Of a stretch of 64,000 bases of DNA, positions 34,575-45,980 are shown piece after piece (position 1 is the stretch's first letter; every line of letters begins with the position of its first letter). Made by a program: the position numbers and the translations under genes. The stretch lies in NCBI GenBank assembly GCA_037962975.1, contig CM075672.1, positions 55,126,501-55,190,500 of the forward strand. The letters are read 5' to 3'. Below the pieces are notes generated by a model, which saw only the letters and a list, made by a program, of their open reading frames with translations, made no database searches and was not told the DNA's origin. This DNA is from Clitoria ternatea (Eukaryota > Streptophyta > Magnoliopsida > Fabales > Fabaceae).

Positions 34575-37310
34575 CTAGGTAAACAACTCGGGGTACTGCT
34601 GTCGCATGGTATCTTCGCGTTCCCAGGTACTAGAGATAGTCTTGCCTTGCTGCCACTCCACTTTAACCAGCTTTATATTTTTGTTCCTCAAGCGTTTTAC
34701 CGATCGGTTTACAATTCCAACCGGTGTAGTCACAGTGGTTAGATCTTCTTTGATCTCTACCTCGTCGTCAGGCATCGTGTGGCTGGGGTCATGCAAATAC
34801 TTCCTTAGTTGAGACACGTGAAATACGTTGTGCAATCGGGACAAGTGAGTTGGTAATGCGATGCGGTATGCTACGGGGCCGATCCGTTCTAACACCTCAT
34901 AAGGTCCAATGTATCGAGGGCTTAACTTCCCACTTTTTAAGGCTCGTCCAACTCCTTTACTCGGAGAGGTTCTCAGAAACACTCGATCTCCGACTGAAAA
35001 TTCCAATGGCTTGATGCGCTTGTCATGGTAGCTCTTTTGCCTGTCTTGTGATGCTTTCATCCTTTCCTGTATCACTCGGATCTGCTCTGTGGTTTGCTTC
35101 ACGATGTCTGGTCCCAATAGTAGACTTTCACCCATTTCCGACCAGCAGAGTGGGGTTCGGCATCTGCGCCCATATAATGCCTCGTAAGGTGCCATGCCAA
35201 TGCTGTGATGATGGCTGTTGTTGTACGTAAACTCGATCAAGGGAAGGTACTGCTCCCAGTCCCCACCGTGCTCTAACACACACGCTCTCAATAAATCTTC
35301 TAGACTCTGAATTGTTCGCTTGGATTGTCCATCCGATTGGGGGTGGTAGGCAGAACTAAGCCAAAGCTTCGTCCCCAATTCTTGATGCATGCTGGTCCAA
35401 AACCGGGACGTAAACCTAGGGTCCCTATCTGATACGATGGAAGTAGGTATGCCATGCAGTCGGATAACTTCTTGAATGTAAATCTGAGCCAACTTATGCA
35501 ATGGGTACTTCATATTTACAGGTAAGAAGTATGCACTCTTCGTCAATCGGTCAACAATGACCCAAATGGCATCATGGCCCGCTCGGTTTTTGGGTAATCC
35601 CATGATAAAATCCATCGCAATCGAGTCCCATTTCCACACGGGGATCTCTAGAGGCTGCATTGCACCGTACGGTTTTTGGTGCTCTACCTTCGATTTCTGA
35701 CAAGTGATACACCGGGCCACGTATTCAGCCATATCCTTCTTTAGTCCGGGCCACCAGAACTGCCTCCTCAAGTCGTGGTACATTTTCGTGGTTCCTGGGT
35801 GAATGCTGAGTAGGCTTTTGTGGGCTTCGTCAAGCACCATTCTTCTCAATCTTCCTCCACTCGGTATGTATATTCTGTTTCTCACCCGGAAGATCCCATC
35901 TGACCCCTTGGCCAAGGATAAGTCCTTTCCTTTGGCTTGAATTTCCTTCATTTCAGCTAGGTAAGAGTCCGCCTGTTGCTGCTCGTACACGGATTTTAAG
36001 AATTCATTGGCAATCCTCAATGTATCGATTGTCATTTTCTGAGAGGAAGGGGTGTCAACATGCAAGTTCATGTCTCGGAACCGCTCCAACAACTCAACTT
36101 CTTTTGCCATCATGGCTGCCATGTGGAGGGATTTCCAACTCAATGCGTCGGCCACGACATTTGCCTTACCCGGGTGGTATTTTAACTCAAAATCGTAGTC
36201 CTTTAAAAACTCAATCCATCTCCTCTGCCTCATGTTGAGCTCCTTTTGGTCGAATAGGTATTTGAGGCTCTTATGATCGCTGTACACTTCAAATTTGGAC
36301 CCGTACAAGTAATGCCTCCAGATTTTCAATGCAAAAACCACTGCTGCCAGCTCCAAGTCATGGGTCGGGTAATGCTGCTCGTGAGGTCTCAATTGTCGAG
36401 AGGCATATGCTATCACTCGGTCTTTCTACATGAGTACACACCCTAATCCGAGTCCTGACGTGTCACAATAGACCACGAAGCTTTCTCGTAACTCAGGTAA
36501 TGCCAACACCGGAGCAGTCGTCAACTTATTCTTCAGCTCTCGAAAGCTGTTCTCACACTCGGGACTCCACACGAAAGGAACGTTTTTCCGAGTCAATTTA
36601 GTCAGGGGTAATGCCAGTTTAGAAAAACCTTCGATGAACCTCCTATAATAACCTGCCAAGCCCATAAAACTTCTTATTTCCGAGACCGATCTGGGCCTCT
36701 CCCATGCTATTACAGCGGCTATCTTTGCAGGATCCACCGAGACGCCTCGCTCGGAAATCACATGCCCGAGGAAGTGGATCTCATTCATCCAGAATTCGCA
36801 CTTCGAAAGCTTTGCAAACAATTGTTTCTCCTTCAACACTTGGAGTACCGCTCGGAGATGTCCTTCATGCTCCTCAGACGTCTTAGAATAAACTAGGATG
36901 TCATCGATGAAGACAACAACAAACCGATCTAAGAAGGAGTGGAATATGTTGTTCATGTAATTCATGAAAACAGCAGGGGCGTTGGTCACACCGAACGGCA
37001 TCACTACATACTCGTAGTGACCATACCGAGTCCTAAAGGCAGTTTTAGGAATGTCCGAGTCCTTCACTCGGATTTGGTGATACCCCGATCGTAGATCAAT
37101 TTTCGAGAAGACTGAGGCTCCACGCAGCTGGTCAATTAAATCATCAATTCTAGGCAGTGGGTACCGATTCTTGATTGTGAGTTTGTTTAGCTGTCGGTAA
37201 TCTATACAAAGTCTCATGCTGCCATCCTTCTTCTTAACAAGTAGCACAGGTGCGCCCCATGGTGACACGCTCGGTCTAATGAACTGCTTTTCGAGTAACT
37301 CATCCACTTG
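34575..37310 (-). pseudogene. pol of element E (RT, RNase H, integrase, chromodomain), truncated and stopped
   Basis: The 37310-36429 part encodes RT and the start of RNase H, with the FIDD motif intact. A TAG at 36426-36428 replaces the Gln codon of the VLMQKDR motif seen in B; from there to 34575 the frame is open for RNase H, integrase and chromodomain (613 residues). In integrase, the catalytic Glu of the triad is Lys (SDGQSKRT instead of SDGQSERT), so even readthrough would not give an active enzyme. Everything upstream of RT, including protease and gag, is absent. The listed ATG at 37355 lies in unrelated sequence beyond the break. Confidence 0.9.
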
Positions 37311-38664
37311 GATCTCAACTTCTCCATGCAACTTTGACCAATCACCTTCTCCCACTCATAGGACATTTGTCTAGCTCTACAACTCCTCTTCCATGAATCG
37401 CTACAGCTTGCCTCATGTCCTCACCACCCTCCACACAATGCCACTTGGTCTCTCATGTGGCAACACCAGAATTTACTCCTTGCTTAGCAAGAAAAACAAC
37501 TTGCCTAACAAGTTGTTAGCCCTGAACAAAAGTACAACCCATGTGCCAATTTCCCTTGAGATCATCGTGCATCTTTTCCTCAAAATTTTCCTCATGATGT
37601 CTAAATTCACTCTAGATAGTCATAAAACCCTAAACCATATTCCATCATCATTTTCTTCTAAATCTCACCCAAGCTCTCCTTCCTTTTCACGACAACACCT
37701 TCACTTCTTCTTCTCTTCATTTTCTTTTCTTTCTAAGTAAAAAAAACAGCCCTCCAATTCCAACATTTTTGGCATGCATGGCTCTTAGAAATTCATCTCA
37801 CCCTCTTGCTTGAAGAGCTTCCAAAATCATGAACCGGCTAGGAATTCCCAAAGGTAAGATTGACAATTTTTCTTAGTTATTATCCTTGACTCTTCTAGAG
37901 GTTCTAATTCTTTTCATTTTGGAAATCTAGTGAAATTTTCCTTGCTGATTTAAAACTAGAAATTATGATTATCCATCCCTCTTGTTGGAGCTCCAAGGAC
38001 CGTGAGTTCTTCTAAGGTCATCTTGGATGAGTTTGGCAATTTTTCCCTTGATTGTTGTTCTTGAATCCTTGTTGTCAAAAATTTAGCTTTTGTTTTGAAA
38101 TTTAAATGATCGGAGCCTTTCTAGTTAAAGCCAAAACCATGGCTGTTTTCCTTGTCTTACCCTTGCATGCATGAATTTTTCTAAGGATCGGAAGCTTAGA
38201 CGATAATAGGAGGACATTAGGAGCGTTCGGTGAAATTGTAGGCAAAATCTTCCATTTTCTTCTCTGGAAAGCGAGAATAATATGAGGTAAAGGGGGTCTC
38301 TTCCTTATTTGTTTGTATATTTGGCTGTCCCATGTTGTTGGTTATGTATTCGGAGACCTCCGTTTCAAATTTCGTTGCGATCCAATAGTTAAATCTTAAA
38401 CCATAAAAATTTTCGTAACCAACAACTAAAAAGTTTACATTTTTCTATTATTTGTATTTGTTGATATTTAAAATAAAGAAAAAATTATTTAGCGTAACTC
38501 GACGTCCACGTACTCGAAAGGATTTTGTCATGATCGGATAAACGAAAAGAAATTTAGAAAATTTAGCGTTTAGGCGGGCGCGGTTTTATTCGATATGGTT
38601 GTATTAATTATTTTTAAATTGTGATATTATTATGTAATTTGTAACTTAATTCCCCGATAACCCC
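37311..38664 (+). other. Region H, left part: LTR-like sequence, no gene
   Basis: It starts abruptly at the broken end of element E. A CT-rich stretch (37650-37740), a donor-like AAAG/GTAAGA at 37854 and a later acceptor-like motif at about 49398-49422 suggest the transcribed half of a plus-strand gypsy-type LTR. That LTR would continue after Copia1 (46949) and end GGGTGTTACA at 49747. A 115-codon frame at 37393-37740 has no recognisable domain and ends in low-complexity Ser/Phe sequence. The assignment is inference. Confidence 0.4.
38660..38664. other. Probable target-site duplication of Copia1 (ACCCC), left copy
   Basis: ACCCC precedes the LTR, against ATCCC at 46944-46948 after the other LTR. 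One mismatch, so later mutation is assumed. Confidence 0.55.
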
Positions 38665-38782
38665 TGTATTTATATGTTGATGTAGGTTTTGACAATAAAC
38701 AACAAATGAAGATTTAAGTTCAAATACACAAATCAATAATGATTGATAAGATAAACAAATGATTGCCAAAAGAACAAAGGAT

Positions 38783-39323
38783 TAAGCGTGAGAATAAGGT
38801 GCTTGGCACACCCAAGCATGAAGGAAGCTCGCTTGAGCGAGGGAGACAATTGTTAAGCGCGAGGAGTACCGCTTGAGCGTGATGATATGATTGGTTGCTC
38901 GCTTAAGCGCGAGTAAAGACACGCTTGAGCGTGGTCGAGGAAGCCTGAGCGTGAGATAAAGTATGCAATGAAATAAAGGAAGCTTAAGCAAAAGAATGAA
39001 GAATCAGAAACTTGGCGCTTGAGCGCTGGACAAGCTCGCTTAAGCGAGAAGCTATGGAGCTTAAGCGTGAGTCAGCATGGAAGTATCGCTTAAGTGCTGG
39101 ACAAGCCTGCTTAAGCGTGAAGCTATGGAGCTTAAGCGTGAGCGTAGAGCAAAGCGTGATGCATCAGGAGCCCAAAATCACAAGTCTCGCTTAAGCGTAA
39201 ACAAGGTTCGCTTGAGCGTGATAGCACGCTTGAGTGTGGATTCGAGCATGATGCAAGCGTGAAATAGAAATCAAGGGAAATATACCTGTACGCTTAAGCG
39301 TGATTAAACTCGCTTGAGCGAGG
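38783..39323. repeat. CGCYYRRGCG palindrome array, 5' LTR of Copia1
   Basis: More than fifteen copies or near copies, for example CGCTTGAGCG at 38830-38839, with CGCTTAAGCG common and many ending in GCGTGA. It lies in U3, about 480-1020 bases upstream of the TATA box. Confidence 0.88.
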
Positions 39324-39802
39324 ATGCTACAAAATTAATTACAGCATGTGTTTATGATGTGCAGTGGAATATCAGAAGTTCCAAGAAGCTAATTCAAACA
39401 TCATGCTACTCTCAGATGATTAAACTACGTCACCATGAGTCAGATAAGTTTACTTAATTCAAATGAATTATATGGATTTGTATTTGAATCTCTATTGAAT
39501 ATATGACAGCCTTGCATCGCACTTGGACAAACTGAATCACACTATGAATTAGCCAAATACAGCGTTCCAACATTCTTTGAGCAGATTGCATTCTCCAGGT
39601 CTCCACTATGCAAGTTGCAATTTAAGTAACTAAAAATAGACATACGCTCCACTGTTCTACCTTGTTGTGGAAATTAAATACATTACTCCACCATAAAATG
39701 ACCATGTTGCTCCAAGTCATCAAAGGAAGTTAAAGATACAAGGAACCATACTACACTATCCTCGGATGAATATTTTAATTGCAATCACCATGCTTCCATC
39801 TA

Positions 39803-39812
39803 CTATAAATAG
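39803..39812 (+). promoter_or_regulatory. TATA box, 5' LTR of Copia1
   Basis: CTATAAATAGGG, a strong plant TATA context, followed by a CT-rich leader near 39865-39910. Confidence 0.7.
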
Positions 39813-40775
39813 GGAAGACAATTGAATTTGCAAGTCGTCCCAAACCAGTGAAGCAATTCCATTGGTTTCTTCCTCCTCCTTCTCTTAACATTGCAATTTC
39901 TCTCTTGGTCACTTAATTGGCATATTCCTCTTGATAGTTTATTTAAGAGTTAGAGAAAAAATATTTTGAGTGAGCTTAAATTTGTACATCCTCTCTTTGA
40001 GAGTTATTATTTTTGAGAGCTTCAAATTGTAAATCTACTCTAGTGAGAGAGTTATCATTGTAACCATTAAAACACCAAAATCCCTTAGAGGTTTGGGTTG
40101 AGGGTTCAACCTTGTAATTGTGAGATTGAGAGATTGGGTGGGGTGCCCTTATACTTGTGAGGATTGGGTTCTTGAGTGTGGGACACTAGGAAGCCGCGAT
40201 TGCTCAAAGTTATATCTCTAATCTCTAATAGTAGGAATCCTTCAAGTGGGTTGCTTGAAGGCGAGACGTACACTGGGGTTGTGGAACTCGTTATATCAGT
40301 TTGCAAATTCTCTCTTCCCTTAAACTCCTTTATCATTGTGAATTTAATTTGCATGCCAAAATATTTATGTTTAATTTATTTGGTAAATGCTAAAATTAAA
40401 TCCTTGAATTAATTGACTTAAATATTATTGGATTTAATTATTGTATAAAGGAGTTGAATAATATTGTTAATAACTTGGTAAATTATTCATGCATAATTAA
40501 TTAGAAATTGTTTAAGTTAAACTTTTATTGAATTAATTATTGCATGCTAAGTATTTCAAAAATTGCTTAAACTAATAACTTACCTTATTTATCAAAAACA
40601 ATTCTTGAACATTGTATCTTCAACTCAAATTATCTTAGTATGATATGTGCTTCATAATTATCTCTTTTACTTTGCATCATTTGTGTACTACTAAACGTTT
40701 TGAAAGGGATTCCGCGCAAAAATTTGAAATACTCAATTCACCCCCCTCTTGAGTATCGAGGCCTTGGGTAACAAG

Positions 40776-40787
40776 TGGTATCAGAGC
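40776..40787 (+). other. Primer-binding site of Copia1 (tRNA-iMet)
   Basis: TGGTATCAGAGC two bases after the LTR end at 40773. Confidence 0.92.
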
Positions 40788-40828
40788 TTGACTCTTGCCA
40801 CAAGGCTTAACAGCTGCAGGAGATCAAG

Positions 40829-41998
40829 ATGGCCTCTATCTCTTATGATGTATTTCCGCAAAATGGTACAATCAATAGACCTCCAATCTTTAATGGTAAA
40901 GATTATGCTATTTGGAAAGAAAAGATGAAAATCTTTGTACAATCCTATGACATAAAGGTACGGAATGCTATTCAATTTGGTCCTTTCATTCCCAAATACA
41001 TTATTGATAATATAGAATGTATGAAGCCCATGAACTTATGGACTAAGGAAGAAGAAAGAAAGGTACAATTCAATCTAAGAGCTAAAATTCTTATCACATT
41101 AGCATTAGGACCTAATGATGTTTCTAGAGTTATTACTTGTAACAATGCTAAAGAAATATGGGAAACTCTTGAAACAATATATGGAAATACTAATGATGAT
41201 CAAGATGCAAGAATTAGTACTCTTTCTAGCAAATACGAAGAATTCAAAATAGATTCAGAAGAAGAGACCATGGAATCGAAAGTGGAATTTACCAACCTCT
41301 GCCTTATAACAAAGCACTCCGAAGATGATGAGGTAAGTTCTCTAAACGAAGCTAGTGATGATGAAAGTGAATTTGATAAAGATGAATTGCTAGAATCTTT
41401 TGAAGAATTGCATGAAAAATTTGTTTTGTTATCAAAGAAATATGCATGCTCAAAACAAACCATTTTGAAGCTTGAAAATGAATTGCATAATGTTCACATT
41501 GAAAAGGAAATTCTTAGAATTCAAAATGATGAATTAGTAGCTTCAAATGTATCTCCTAGGACTTGTAATAGAAATAATGATTGTATGATTATTGATAAAT
41601 GTGTGCTTCTTGAAAAAGAGAATGAAGAACTAAAAGAAGCATTTAGAAAACTCACAAATAGTCAAACATATCTAAGTGCACCTCTTGAAAATCAAAATCA
41701 TACACTTGATAGAAGGAAAATAGATCATTACAACAACCCTCCTGTATTCTACAAGGAAAAACCTAAATCCACTCTAAGATGTATAAACCATGAAAGAAAA
41801 GGAAACTCATTGTCAAATTGTTTTAAAAAGAAAGAATATAAAAGGAACCATTACAATCATACCATGACTTATTCATTGGATGCAACATGTTTTTATTGTG
41901 GAATATATGGTCATATATCTTTAAATTTCTTTATAAAGAAATCTCATCAAAAGTGCATGAGAAAGGTATGGATTCCAAAAATAACTTTGAAATCCTAA
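40829..41998 (+). CDS. Internally deleted Gag-like protein of Copia1
   Basis: The 389-residue frame starts at ATG 40829 (MASISYDVFPQ), matching the Gag start of Copia2 (MASTLYNMFPE). Residues 1-140 cover the N-terminal half of the copia Gag domain. The segment after about residue 150 aligns with Copia2 Gag from about residue 340 on, so about 200 residues with the rest of the capsid region and the first zinc knuckle are missing, in frame. A coiled-coil-like acidic stretch follows (about 165-275). The C-terminal knuckle, near 354-367, has CX2CX4H but Phe in place of the last Cys. The frame has stayed open despite about 2.5% LTR divergence. It may still bind particles or RNA of a partner element, or be a decaying remnant. 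Confidence 0.75.
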   Translation: MASISYDVFPQNGTINRPPIFNGKDYAIWKEKMKIFVQSYDIKVRNAIQFGPFIPKYIIDNIECMKPMNLWTKEEERKVQFNLRAKILITLALGPNDVSRVITCNNAKEIWETLETIYGNTNDDQDARISTLSSKYEEFKIDSEEETMESKVEFTNLCLITKHSEDDEVSSLNEASDDESEFDKDELLESFEELHEKFVLLSKKYACSKQTILKLENELHNVHIEKEILRIQNDELVASNVSPRTCNRNNDCMIIDKCVLLEKENEELKEAFRKLTNSQTYLSAPLENQNHTLDRRKIDHYNNPPVFYKEKPKSTLRCINHERKGNSLSNCFKKKEYKRNHYNHTMTYSLDATCFYCGIYGHISLNFFIKKSHQKCMRKVWIPKITLKS

Positions 41999-44816
41999 AC
42001 TAACAAGGAAGGACCCAACTCTCAAAGGGTACCATCAAACTTTAAATTTTGTAGGCATACTTTAAATCGGCAATCTCTCATTGATGAATAACCAAAGAAT
42101 CAAGATTCATAATCTTCACTCCAAAGAATAAAGAATGATAAGGATATAGGATTCGTAAAACTCCAAGGTATGTTCGATTCTTACTCTAGTTGATCAAATA
42201 TTATGTATGCTTAATTATATTGAAATATCTATGGACTTGGTTGATAGTTTATTAAGAATTTTTAGAAATGTCTAAATAATTCAATACTTGTTCATAATGA
42301 ATCTTTGTGATCTAACCTTGAGTTGATATGTGATACTTGATTTGGAGCATGAATGGCATAAAACTTTGAGATAGATAAATGAATAACTTTAGAACCCCTT
42401 AAAATCATTAAAATCTTAGGATCAATGATGTATGTGCATGACTTTGATTTAAATGATTAATAATAAGTTTGATAAATGATTAACATGTTCTGATTCTATG
42501 AAAAATTTGAGATGTGTCTATCCATGTGTGTTAGGAAGGATTGAAACATCAAAATGTTGAAATGTTAAATCTTGATGTTTAGATTCAAAGTCTTAAAATA
42601 TGCATGAACTCTTAATGATATATGATTCTTGGATGATGTATGTATTATGATAACATATGAATTCTTAAATGATGCATGAATTTTTGATTAAATATGAATT
42701 CTTGATGATGTATCATTTGTTGAACAAGAGATGTGTTGTTAGTGGTACTTAAGTGACAAACATCTTCCTTTAACGAAATGGTATCAATTGAATTAGTGAG
42801 AGGAAGAGATCATGGGGACATAATCTTGATTATACACTTGCCACTATGCTTTGATAATAGATACATATATTGCATGTACAAGTGGCATTGAACTTCATAT
42901 CAAGAGAAAGTTATGACAAGATGATTATGACAATTTTCTTCTAGGTTGCTTTAAGTTAGGACTATGTTATGATTCTATGACTTATCCCTATGTTTCTACA
43001 AAGATGTCCATCTTAGGCAAAATATTTCTATGCAATTATATGTTGGTTTTGATAATGCCTAAGGCAAAATGTATGCTCTATGTATGTTATAATATGTGAG
43101 TATCTAGACCTTAATTTCATGTCTAATAATATCATAAAATATGTTAAATGACAATGCATGATATGTGACAATACATGATATATTAAGAGACAATGTATTA
43201 TATTACATGACATGATCTTCCTTGATACACCATGCTTGAGCAAATTGGCATCTATCTTGAGTGACATCTACACCATGTGTTTGATGATGCATGATCTTGA
43301 CTGTGAAAAGAAATTTAAAAATATACATCATTGAAATTGAAAAGAATTTTTGAACAACATTTTGAAAAACGATGTATGCTTGAATGTCAACAATCTTGTG
43401 ATAATATGCTTAAATGTTCATAATTGATATCAAGAGCTTAAATTGGCAAATCTTCAAGTGATATCATGCCTAGATACTAGTAACAAGTAGTATAGACAAT
43501 GAATAAGAAATAAAAGATGTTGGTTAAGAAAGATTATCATTGTCTATGTTAAAATTAGTGTTTTACCACTATACGCTATATGAAGTATAATAACAAGTGG
43601 TATGACATATATGTTATGGCAATAAGTATATGACTTACACACGATGACCATGATATGCTTTTGTGTTGATTATTTATGCAAAATGCTTTCTCTTTTTTGA
43701 CAAAAAGGTCATATGAAAAAGGATAAATATATTGGCATATGTTATAATACAAATGCATGAGTAAGTCAACAAGCTGTATTAATAATTCCACCATTGTTCT
43801 GATACCTACATTTAAGTGTACATTGTTGAAAAATCTTCTATGATTACTACTTTGATACCTAGAAATGCATCAAATACTATTAATGGATGATTAATAAGTG
43901 ATTTTCATATGCAAGTGGTATCTAACCTTTGAGTGGTATCTATTTATATTGTGATATTTGTTGGTTCAATAAGTGGTATCTATTAAGAAGGAGATCATAT
44001 GCTTAAGAAATAAACTTGATTGAATTAACTCATAAGTTGTATCAGACTTGATCAAATTGGTATAATTAGTTTCACACGTTTATAAGTGGTATATTTTTTA
44101 AGTGATATCAATTACAATAGTAAGGGGGAGCATACACATGAATGATTATCCTTGATTTCATCTCTCTATGATTATGTTTATAGCACTTATGATTATAATT
44201 TTGTTTCTACTCTCCTATATGCTTACTTGAAAAATTCTTATGCATTTGGTAATGCCAAAAAGGGAGAAAATTATGTGCTTACTTGAAAGTGATATTAATT
44301 ACATGATTGAAAATGAGTTAGCAATCAATTATATGTTGACTTGATAAATGAATTATGTGATTAATTATTGACTCTAGATGCAACCAAATGGTATTTATCC
44401 TTGATCATGTTTTGAGCTTTGATTTGAAATTCTACTATCTCTTATGAAATACTTGCTCTAAATCTCTCTTACTCAAATATATGAGCTTATATGTTGATGG
44501 CATAGAATATAATTAAGATGATGATCTTTTTTATGATTCCAAAGGGGGAGAGATTAATGAAAGGATTAGTAAAAATAATAAAATGCTATCTATGCCAAAA
44601 AGGGGAGAATTACTATGATTATTAGGAAGTTTTTGATGATGCCAAAGGGGGAGAAAAATGTATAATTCCAAGTGGCATAAAATATCTTACAAAGGGGAGA
44701 GAATATCATGATGTTATAGTGGTATCTATTATATGTGCAAGGGGGAGTCATTTTTGCAATGTATTTGAACTGTTATAAGACTAACATCCCAAGAGACAAA
44801 CATTTGTTGTCATCAT
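41999..44816 (+). other. Non-coding interior of Copia1
   Basis: No domain of pol or an env-like protein is recognisable in any frame. After the gag stop, TTTTGTAGGCATACTTTAAA near 42044 resembles the gag-pol border of Copia2 (TTTTATAGGTATGTTTTAAG near 54613), so a pol deletion probably starts just past it. From about 43455 the sequence carries many AAGTGGTATC-like words and, from 44121, repeated CAAAGGGGGAGA-like words. Confidence 0.7.
43455..44760 (+). repeat. PBS-like and polypurine-tract-like words in Copia1
   Basis: AAGTGGTATC or near forms occur at about 43592, 43913, 43931, 43971, 44034 (AAGTTGTATCAGACTTG, close to the true PBS context), 44094 and 44717. CAAAGGGGGAGA-like words occur at about 44121, 44255, 44541, 44596, 44643, 44691 and 44739, before the functional tract at 44817. 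Confidence 0.65.
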
Positions 44817-44831
44817 CAAAAAAGGGGAGAA
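44817..44831 (+). other. Polypurine tract of Copia1
   Basis: AAAAAAGGGGAGAA directly before the 3' LTR start at 44832. Confidence 0.85.
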
Positions 44832-44949
44832 TGTATTTATATGTTGATGTAGGTTTTGACAATAAACAACAAATGAAGATTAAAGTTCAAATACACAAAT
44901 CAATAATGATTGATAAGATAAATAAATGATTGCCAAAAAAACAAAGGAT

Positions 44950-45490
44950 TAAGCGTGAGAATCAGGTGCTTGGCACGCCCAAGCATGAAGGAAGCTCGCT
45001 TGAGTGAGGGAGACAATTGTTAAGCGCGAGGAGAGCCGCTTGAGCATGATGATATGATTGGTTGCTCGCTTAACCGCGAGTAAAGACACGCTTGAGCGTG
45101 GTCGAGGAAGCCTGAGCGTGAGATAAAGTATGCAATGAAATAGAGGAAGCTTAAGCAAAAGAATGAAGAATCAGGAACTTGGCGCTTGAGCGCTGGACAA
45201 GCTCGCTTAAGCGAGAAGCTATGGAGCTTAAGCGTGAGTCAGCGTGGAAGTATCGCTTAAGTGCTGGACAAGCCTGCTTAAGCGTGAAGCTATGGAGCTT
45301 AAGCGTGAGCGTAGAGCAAAGCGTGATGCATCAGGAGCCCAAAATCACAAGTCTCGCTTAAGCGTAAACAAGGTTCGCTTGAGCGTGATAGCACGCTTGA
45401 GCGTGGATTCGGGCATGATGCAAGCGTGAAAAGGAAATCAAGGGAAATATACCTGTACGCTTAAGCGTGATTAAACTGGCTTGAGCGAGG
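44950..45490. repeat. CGCYYRRGCG palindrome array, 3' LTR of Copia1
   Basis: Second copy of the array at 38783-39323. Several arms differ from the first copy by changes such as GCG to GTG. Confidence 0.88.
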
Positions 45491-45970
45491 ATGCTACAAA
45501 ATTAATTACAGTATGTGTTTATAATGTGCAGTGGAATATTAGAAGTTCCAAAAAGCTAATTCAAACATCATGCTACTCTCAGATGATTAAACTACGTCAC
45601 CATGAGTCAGATAAGTTTACTTAATTCAAATGAATTATGTGAATTTGTATTTGAATCTCTATTGAATATATGACAGCCTTGCATCGCACTTGGACAAACT
45701 GAATCACACTATGAATTAGCCAAATACAACGCTCCAACATACTCTGAGCAGATTGCATTCTCCAGGTCTCCACTATGCAAGTTGCAATTTAAGTAACTAA
45801 AAATAGACATACGCTCCACTGTTCCACATTGTTGTGGAAATTAAATACACTGCTCCACCATAAAATGACCATGTTGCTCCAAGTCATCAAAGGAAGTTAA
45901 AAGATACAAGGAACCATACTACACTATCCTCGGATGAATATTTTAATTGCAATCACCATGCTTCCATCTA

Positions 45971-45980
45971 CTATAAATAG
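45971..45980 (+). promoter_or_regulatory. TATA box, 3' LTR of Copia1
   Basis: CTATAAATAG, same position in the LTR as 39803-39812. A promoter here could read out into region H. Confidence 0.65.

Larger units (their letters stand above)
31490..37310 (-). mobile_element. Element E: truncated relative of element B
   Basis: It has one complete LTR (31490-34522), the same polypurine tract as B, and pol in reverse up to the start of RT. There it stops abruptly at 37310 within a region that continues to gag in B. Gag, protease, PBS and the 5' LTR are missing. The left end is an intact LTR terminus, so E inserted into the LTR of C and later lost its right part. The protein resembles B very closely, so the families are the same or sister. 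Confidence 0.88.
38665..40773 (+). repeat. 5' LTR of Copia1
   Basis: TGTATTTATATG...GGGTAACA, 2109 bp. The array of palindromes is at 38783-39323, a TATA box at 39803-39812, and a CT-rich leader follows. Short frames inside (for example 39012-39194) translate the palindromes and are not genes. Confidence 0.92.

Noticed and set aside
37393..37740. 115-codon frame as a possible host gene
   Set aside because: No domain is recognisable, the C-terminus is low-complexity Ser/Phe/His from a CT-rich leader, and it sits in an LTR-like context.
38783..39323. Regularly repeated CGCTTGAGCG words could suggest a CRISPR array
   Set aside because: Spacing is irregular, the repeats are too short and degenerate, there are no cas genes, and the locus is a plant LTR.
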